The position numbers and the translations under genes were made by a program. The notes under the pieces are model-generated. The model saw nothing but the letters and a program-made list of their open reading frames with translations. It did no database searches and was not told the origin of the DNA. Shown here piece after piece: positions 39,100 to 42,493 of a stretch of 42,493 nucleotides of DNA. Positions within the stretch are counted from its first letter, which is position 1; each line of letters begins with the position of its first letter. Source of the DNA: an uncultured bacterium (lineage in GTDB: Bacteria > Cyanobacteriota > Vampirovibrionia > Gastranaerophilales > Gastranaerophilaceae); NCBI GenBank assembly GCA_949294395.1, contig CASFGU010000033.1:1-42493 (forward strand). The letters run 5' to 3'.

Positions 39100-41541
39100 A
39101 TGATTAAAAAATTGACTTCTCCAAAAGCATTGATGGTTCTTTTGGCGTCTTTGTTTGCGGGAATTTCGCCTGCTCTTGCAAGCGAAGCGGATCTGGTTGT
39201 CCCTAGTATCAAGGATATTAGTCCTGACAGCTTTAACCTCCTTTTAATCGGTATGGTTATTTCTGTTCTGGGATTGATTTTAGGGTTTATTGAGTTTTTA
39301 CGTATTAAAAAATTAGATGTCCACAAAGCTATGGCAGAGGTGGGTAACACTATTTTTGAAACCTGCAAAACATATCTTGTACAGCAGGGCAAATTTTTGC
39401 TTGTGTTAGAAGTTCTTATCGGTCTGTGTATTGCATTTTACTTTGGTTACCTGCAGCACATGGGCTTTAAAGGTGTTCTGACAATTCTTGCCTGGTCTGT
39501 TATCGGTATTCTCGGTTCTTATGCCGTTGCATGGTTCGGTATCAGAATGAACACTCTTGCTAACGCAAGAACAGCTTTCGTTTCCTTAAAAGGAAATCCT
39601 TTAAATATTTTGAACATTCCGTTAAAAGCCGGTATGTCCATAGGCGTTCTGCTTGTTTCTGTTGAATTAATCCTGATGCTTACAATTCTTTTGTTTGTAC
39701 CGGGACACCTTGCAGGTGCATGCTTTATCGGTTTTGCAATCGGTGAATCGTTAGGTGCTTCTGCACTCCGTGTTGCGGGCGGTATCTTTACAAAGATTGC
39801 TGATATTGGTTCTGATCTGATGAAAATTCAGTTCGGTATTAAAGAAGATGATCCGCGTAACCCTGGTGTAATCGCAGACTGTACAGGCGACAATGCTGGC
39901 GATTCTGTAGGGCCTACTGCTGATGGTTTTGAAACTTACGGCGTAACCGGTGTTGCTCTTGTTTCATTTATTCTTCTGGCTGTTTTAGGGCAGGAAAATC
40001 AGGTTCAATTGTTAACATGGATTTTCGTTATGAGATTCTTAATGATTGTAACATCTGTTGTTGCATACTGGATTAACAATATTTGCAGCAGCATTTATGC
40101 TAAGAAAACCGAAAAATTTGACTTTGAACAGCCGTTAACCAATCTTGTATGGTTAACTTCGATATTATCAATATTAATGACTTTCGGAGTAAGCCACTGG
40201 TTGCTCTCCCCTTTAGGCGGAAACTTATGGCTTGTACTTTCAATAATTATTTCCTGCGGTACACTCGGTGCAGCATTAATTCCTGAATTTACAAAAATCT
40301 TTACTTCTCCGAAAGCAAAACATACAGAAGAAGTTGTTACCGCATCAAAAGAAGGCGGAGCTTCTCTTACAATTCTTTCCGGTATAGTTGCCGGCAACTT
40401 CAGCGCATTCTGGATTGGTATGGTAATCGTATTATTGATGGCTCTGGCTTATGTTGCAAGTATACATATTCCGGCAAGCATAATGATTTACCCGTCAGTA
40501 TTTGCGTTTGGTCTTGTAGCGTTCGGTTTCCTCGGTATGGGGCCTGTTACAATTGCGGTTGACAGCTACGGGCCGGTTACTGATAACGCTCAGTCTGTTT
40601 ATGAGCTATCTTTAATTGAAGAAATTCCTAACGTATCAGAAGAAATCGAAAAAGATTTCGGTTTCAAACCAGATTTTGAGAATGCTAAACAGTATCTTGA
40701 AGAAAACGACGGTGCAGGAAACACCTTCAAAGCAACCTCAAAACCGGTACTTATAGGTACAGCCGTTGTTGGTGCGACTACAATGATTTTCTCATTGATT
40801 CTTGTAATCCAGAATACTCTCGGTATTCAGCCGGAAGCTGTTCTTAATATGCTTAACCCTTACACATTGCTGGGTCTTTTAACCGGCGGTGCAGTAATTT
40901 ACTGGTTCAGCGGTGCTTCTATGCAGGCTGTCACAACAGGTGCTTACAGCGCAACCGAATATATTAAAGAAAATATTAAACTCGGCGATGCTGACAGCAA
41001 GAGTGCTAATGTTGCAAACTCTAAAGAGGTTGTAAAAATCTGCACACAGTATGCGCAGAAAGGTATGATTAATATCTTTATTGCACTGTTTGCATTTGCA
41101 CTTGCACTTGCATGTCTTTCAGCTCCGCTTGCTGAAAAATGCGGAACAGCAATAGATCCTAGACCGGTAGCGTTCTTTGTAAGCTATCTGATTGCGATTG
41201 CGGTATTCGGTCTTTTCCAGGCTGTGTTTATGGCAAACGCCGGCGGATGCTGGGATAATGCTAAGAAAATCGTTGAAGTTGATATGAAAGAAAAAGGTAC
41301 ACCGCTTCATGAAGCAACAGTTGTCGGCGACACAGTGGGTGACCCGTTCAAAGATACTTCATCAGTTGCTATGAACCCGATTATTAAATTTACAACATTA
41401 TTCGGGCTGCTGGCAATGGAAATTGCAATCAGCGAAGCATTCAGAGATATGGCGCCGGTTGCAGGCTGGGTATTTTTAATCATTGCATTAATTTTCGTAG
41501 TACGTTCATTCTATGCAATGAGAATACCTTCCAAAAAATAG
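39100..41541 (+). CDS. hppA: Membrane-bound ion-pumping pyrophosphatase
   Basis: 813 residues with about 16 membrane helices. An extra N-terminal signal-like segment (LMVLLASLFAGISPALASE) is present. The substrate site includes IADIGSDLM, then EDDPRNPGVIADCTGDNAGD with the acidic motifs that bind Mg-pyrophosphate, VGPTADGFETYG, and the late DTVGDPFKDTSSVAMNP. It splits pyrophosphate and pumps H+ and/or Na+ out of the cytoplasm. The form DIGSDLMK...ADCTGDNAGDSVGP is, from memory, that of the Na+,H+-pumping type known from gut Bacteroides and Akkermansia; ion choice needs the full alignment. Strong own promoter; single gene. Confidence 0.95.
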   Translation: MIKKLTSPKALMVLLASLFAGISPALASEADLVVPSIKDISPDSFNLLLIGMVISVLGLILGFIEFLRIKKLDVHKAMAEVGNTIFETCKTYLVQQGKFLLVLEVLIGLCIAFYFGYLQHMGFKGVLTILAWSVIGILGSYAVAWFGIRMNTLANARTAFVSLKGNPLNILNIPLKAGMSIGVLLVSVELILMLTILLFVPGHLAGACFIGFAIGESLGASALRVAGGIFTKIADIGSDLMKIQFGIKEDDPRNPGVIADCTGDNAGDSVGPTADGFETYGVTGVALVSFILLAVLGQENQVQLLTWIFVMRFLMIVTSVVAYWINNICSSIYAKKTEKFDFEQPLTNLVWLTSILSILMTFGVSHWLLSPLGGNLWLVLSIIISCGTLGAALIPEFTKIFTSPKAKHTEEVVTASKEGGASLTILSGIVAGNFSAFWIGMVIVLLMALAYVASIHIPASIMIYPSVFAFGLVAFGFLGMGPVTIAVDSYGPVTDNAQSVYELSLIEEIPNVSEEIEKDFGFKPDFENAKQYLEENDGAGNTFKATSKPVLIGTAVVGATTMIFSLILVIQNTLGIQPEAVLNMLNPYTLLGLLTGGAVIYWFSGASMQAVTTGAYSATEYIKENIKLGDADSKSANVANSKEVVKICTQYAQKGMINIFIALFAFALALACLSAPLAEKCGTAIDPRPVAFFVSYLIAIAVFGLFQAVFMANAGGCWDNAKKIVEVDMKEKGTPLHEATVVGDTVGDPFKDTSSVAMNPIIKFTTLFGLLAMEIAISEAFRDMAPVAGWVFLIIALIFVVRSFYAMRIPSKK

Positions 41542-41565
41542 GGAAATGAGTATTATCTCATAAAT

Positions 41566-41600
41566 AAAAGGGTTCTGCCGGAAACGGTGGAGCCTTTTTT
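41566..41600 (+). terminator. Terminator of hppA
   Basis: AAAAGGGTTCTGCCG and CGGTGGAGCCTTTTT pair over about 15 positions with several G-T wobbles around a GAAA tetraloop, ending in six T. Confidence 0.75.
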
Positions 41601-41691
41601 GTTAAATATTGTAAAGATTTTATCAGCTTGTGAAATTGAGCGTTATAAAAATCCTTTTTATTGGTATGTAACTTATAAGAGGAGAATTGTT

Positions 41692-41925
41692 ATGGCAAAG
41701 ATTGATGGATTTAACGGTGATTTTCAAAGAAACGACAAACTGCCGCAACCGGCAAGGACTGACGGCGAACAGAAGAAAGCTCCGAACTCATTGTTCGGCG
41801 GGAATGCTTCATTTAACGATTTTGATAACAAAATGAGTTTGTTTACAAATACCCAGTTTAACAAGAACCTGAAACCGGATGGCGGCGGTCGCGACTTTGG
41901 TTTCTTTGATAATTTGAAAGGATAA
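41692..41925 (+). CDS. Small hypothetical protein
   Basis: 77 residues from the ATG at 41692, with AGGAG eight bases before; the open frame extends back to 41587 through the hppA terminator and that part is not coding. Composition is polar and Gly/Asn/Phe/Asp-rich (KIDGFNGDFQRND, NSLFGGNASFNDFDNK, GGGRDFGFFDNLKG), with no cysteine or membrane segment, probably disordered. No family recognised. A clean terminator follows, so it is a real transcript end. Confidence 0.65.
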   Translation: MAKIDGFNGDFQRNDKLPQPARTDGEQKKAPNSLFGGNASFNDFDNKMSLFTNTQFNKNLKPDGGGRDFGFFDNLKG

Positions 41926-41958
41926 TAAAAAAGCCCTCATTTTTGAGGGCTTTTTTTA
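41926..41958 (+). terminator. Terminator after the small hypothetical gene
   Basis: Perfect stem AAAGCCCTCA/TGAGGGCTTT with a 4-nt T loop, A run before and seven T after. Confidence 0.9.
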
Positions 41959-42004
41959 TTTGAAAAAGTATGATATAATAAAAAAGACAGCGGAAAGCCA
42001 AAGA

Positions 42005-42050
42005 GATGCTGAACTAAATTCAGGTCAGGCTCAGAACTTGATTCAGCATC
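42005..42050. repeat. Inverted repeat GATGCTGAA/TTCAGCATC
   Basis: Nine-base perfect arms with a 28-base interior that contains further CTGAA/TTCAG-like pieces. It is related in sequence to the palindrome at 42157-42177 and to one at 62-112 (ATTCTGAA/TTCAGAAT). Confidence 0.6.
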
Positions 42051-42156
42051 ACAAAAATAAAGAGTACACGAAGAGGAATATCTATAAATGTTTTCTCGAA
42101 CACGCTCCCGCTAACGTCAAAATAATGTAGAACATTCCAAAATAAAAGTATATGTC

Positions 42157-42177
42157 ATCCTGAACTTGTTTCAGGAT
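42157..42177. repeat. Short palindrome ATCCTGAA-CTTGT-TTCAGGAT
   Basis: Perfect 8-bp arms and a 5-nt loop in the context TGTCATCCTGAAC...TTCAGGATCTC. Repeats of this form are scattered between genes in many bacterial genomes. The reverse complement matches the layout at 60-117 (AGATtCTGAAC ... GTTTCAGaATGACA), which has a 32-base insert in the loop. Confidence 0.65.
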
Positions 42178-42212
42178 CTCAAAAAGAAGAAAAAAGCAAA
42201 GGAGATTAAACG

Positions 42213-42493
42213 ATGGAAAACGCAAGTATAGCAAGGATTTACGGGGGGGGGGGCAAGTAGTTTAAGCTCCTTAACCGGCACAGAACAAGGGTTACAGGCA
42301 GCAGATGAAGGCAAAGCTTTAATTTGGCGTGCATTCTGGCGACGGCTGTTTGAGAGAAAATCCCCCCAGCCGCATTTTAAAAAGGTGGTAGTATCAAAGA
42401 CCTCCCTTCGTAAGGCGGATTGCGAGCAGAGGTCACTCTGCCGAGCAAACAATCCAGTGAATTGTTTTGCGAGAGGTATAGGCGAAGGCGATG
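42213..42493 (+). pseudogene. ORF put out of frame by an 11-G tract, incomplete at window end
   Basis: AAGGAG eight bases before ATG 42213 gives MENASIARIYGGGGK and then TAG at 42258-42260, directly after eleven G (42243-42253). With ten G the frame stays open through the window edge, 93 codons: MENASIARIYGGG, SSLSSLTGTEQGLQ, ADEGKALIWRAFWRRLFERK, SKTSLRKADCEQ. Composition is Arg/Lys/Ala-rich and higher in G+C than the neighbours, unlike the AT-rich genes around. No family recognised. It could be a phase-variable gene, a transposable repeat with a degenerate ORF, or a collapsed tract in assembly. An imperfect inverted repeat lies at about 42444-42470 (GCAAACAAT/ATTGTTTTGC). Confidence 0.4.

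Larger units (their letters stand above)
41959..42212. other. Intergenic region with palindromic repeats
   Basis: 254 bases without a credible gene. It holds the two palindromes listed separately, a nine-codon frame (42088-42114, MFSRTRSR) after GAGGA, and an A/G-rich stretch before the ribosome site of the ORF at 42213. Confidence 0.6.

Noticed and set aside
42088-42114. Nine-codon frame MFSRTRSR after GAGGA
   Set aside because: Too short to support as a gene; may be a remnant or chance.
42171-42452. 93-codon minus-strand frame over the G-tract ORF
   Set aside because: It starts near the window end without a ribosome site and lies opposite the plus ORF, which has a good one. It ends in a low-complexity run (AFFFFLRS) from the A-rich leader.
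1-42493. CRISPR arrays, rRNA, tRNA genes, prophage or plasmid functions
   Set aside because: I looked for regularly spaced repeats, cloverleaf ends and phage or plasmid proteins, and saw none.

Overview
The window is a 42.5 kb piece of a low-GC, diderm, anaerobic bacterial chromosome with no rRNA, tRNA or CRISPR array that I can see. The best guess for the host is a gut member of the non-photosynthetic Cyanobacteria relatives (Candidatus Gastranaerophilales / Melainabacteria, Vampirovibrionia). The reasons are several prepilin-like proteins starting with the FTLAEVLITLG signature and ending in a conserved DDYP(W/Y), an LptC/LptA pair, a short SSB without an acidic tail, a YggT protein, and an O2-scavenging set (rubredoxin, rubrerythrin, flavodiiron protein, PerR). 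This assignment is an inference, not proven by a marker gene.

Layout. 1-0.9 kb: a prepilin-like gene interrupted by an in-frame TAG and fused at its 5' end to a dispersed repeat. 1.0-3.7 kb (minus): PerR, rubredoxin, rubrerythrin, FprA flavodiiron protein and a small unknown protein, with a Fur/PerR-type 7-1-7 operator before perR. 3.8-6.8 kb (plus): a small unknown protein, then ssb, a four-carbon acid sugar kinase (DUF1537) and a PdxA/PdxA2 dehydrogenase with overlapping ends. 6.8-7.9 kb: an intact prepilin-like gene divergent from a small XRE regulator, sharing an AT-rich palindrome that carries two near-consensus promoters. 7.9-11.2 kb (minus): dapA-secD-secF. 11.4-18.0 kb (plus): lptC-lptA-TPR protein-dprA-topA-aroE. 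18.0-20.3 kb (minus): a 767-aa protein with a calpain-like cysteine protease domain. 20.4-25.0 kb (minus): a TolC/MacA/MacB-type tripartite exporter with separate ATPase and permease. 25.1-29.1 kb (minus): MTA phosphorylase, YggT, TrkA, TrkH. 29.4-30.0 kb (plus): a secreted lytic transglycosylase. 30.1-34.7 kb (minus): mutS2, a Stealth-family sugar-phosphate transferase, and an M20/PepT peptidase. 34.9-37.2 kb (plus): a glutamate-synthase-small-subunit-type oxidoreductase and an envelope protein. 37.2-39.0 kb: REP-like repeats, a small membrane protein, and a second XRE/prepilin divergent module whose prepilin gene is split by a frameshift in an A8 run; a 20-bp direct repeat brackets this module. 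39.1-41.5 kb: membrane pyrophosphatase. 41.6-42.5 kb: a small unknown protein, palindromic repeats, and an ORF whose start lies before an 11-G tract that puts it out of frame.

Themes. Most genes are housekeeping (envelope biogenesis, protein export, K+ and ion homeostasis, DNA processing, O2 defence). The accessory part is a family of prepilin-like proteins. In both cases where the flank is visible, the gene is divergent from an XRE regulator with a shared promoter/operator region, and two of the three copies are broken by a single small lesion. DprA, SSB and prepilin-like proteins would be compatible with DNA uptake, but nothing here proves competence. The Stealth protein, calpain-like protease and lytic transglycosylase are candidates for host or neighbour interaction.
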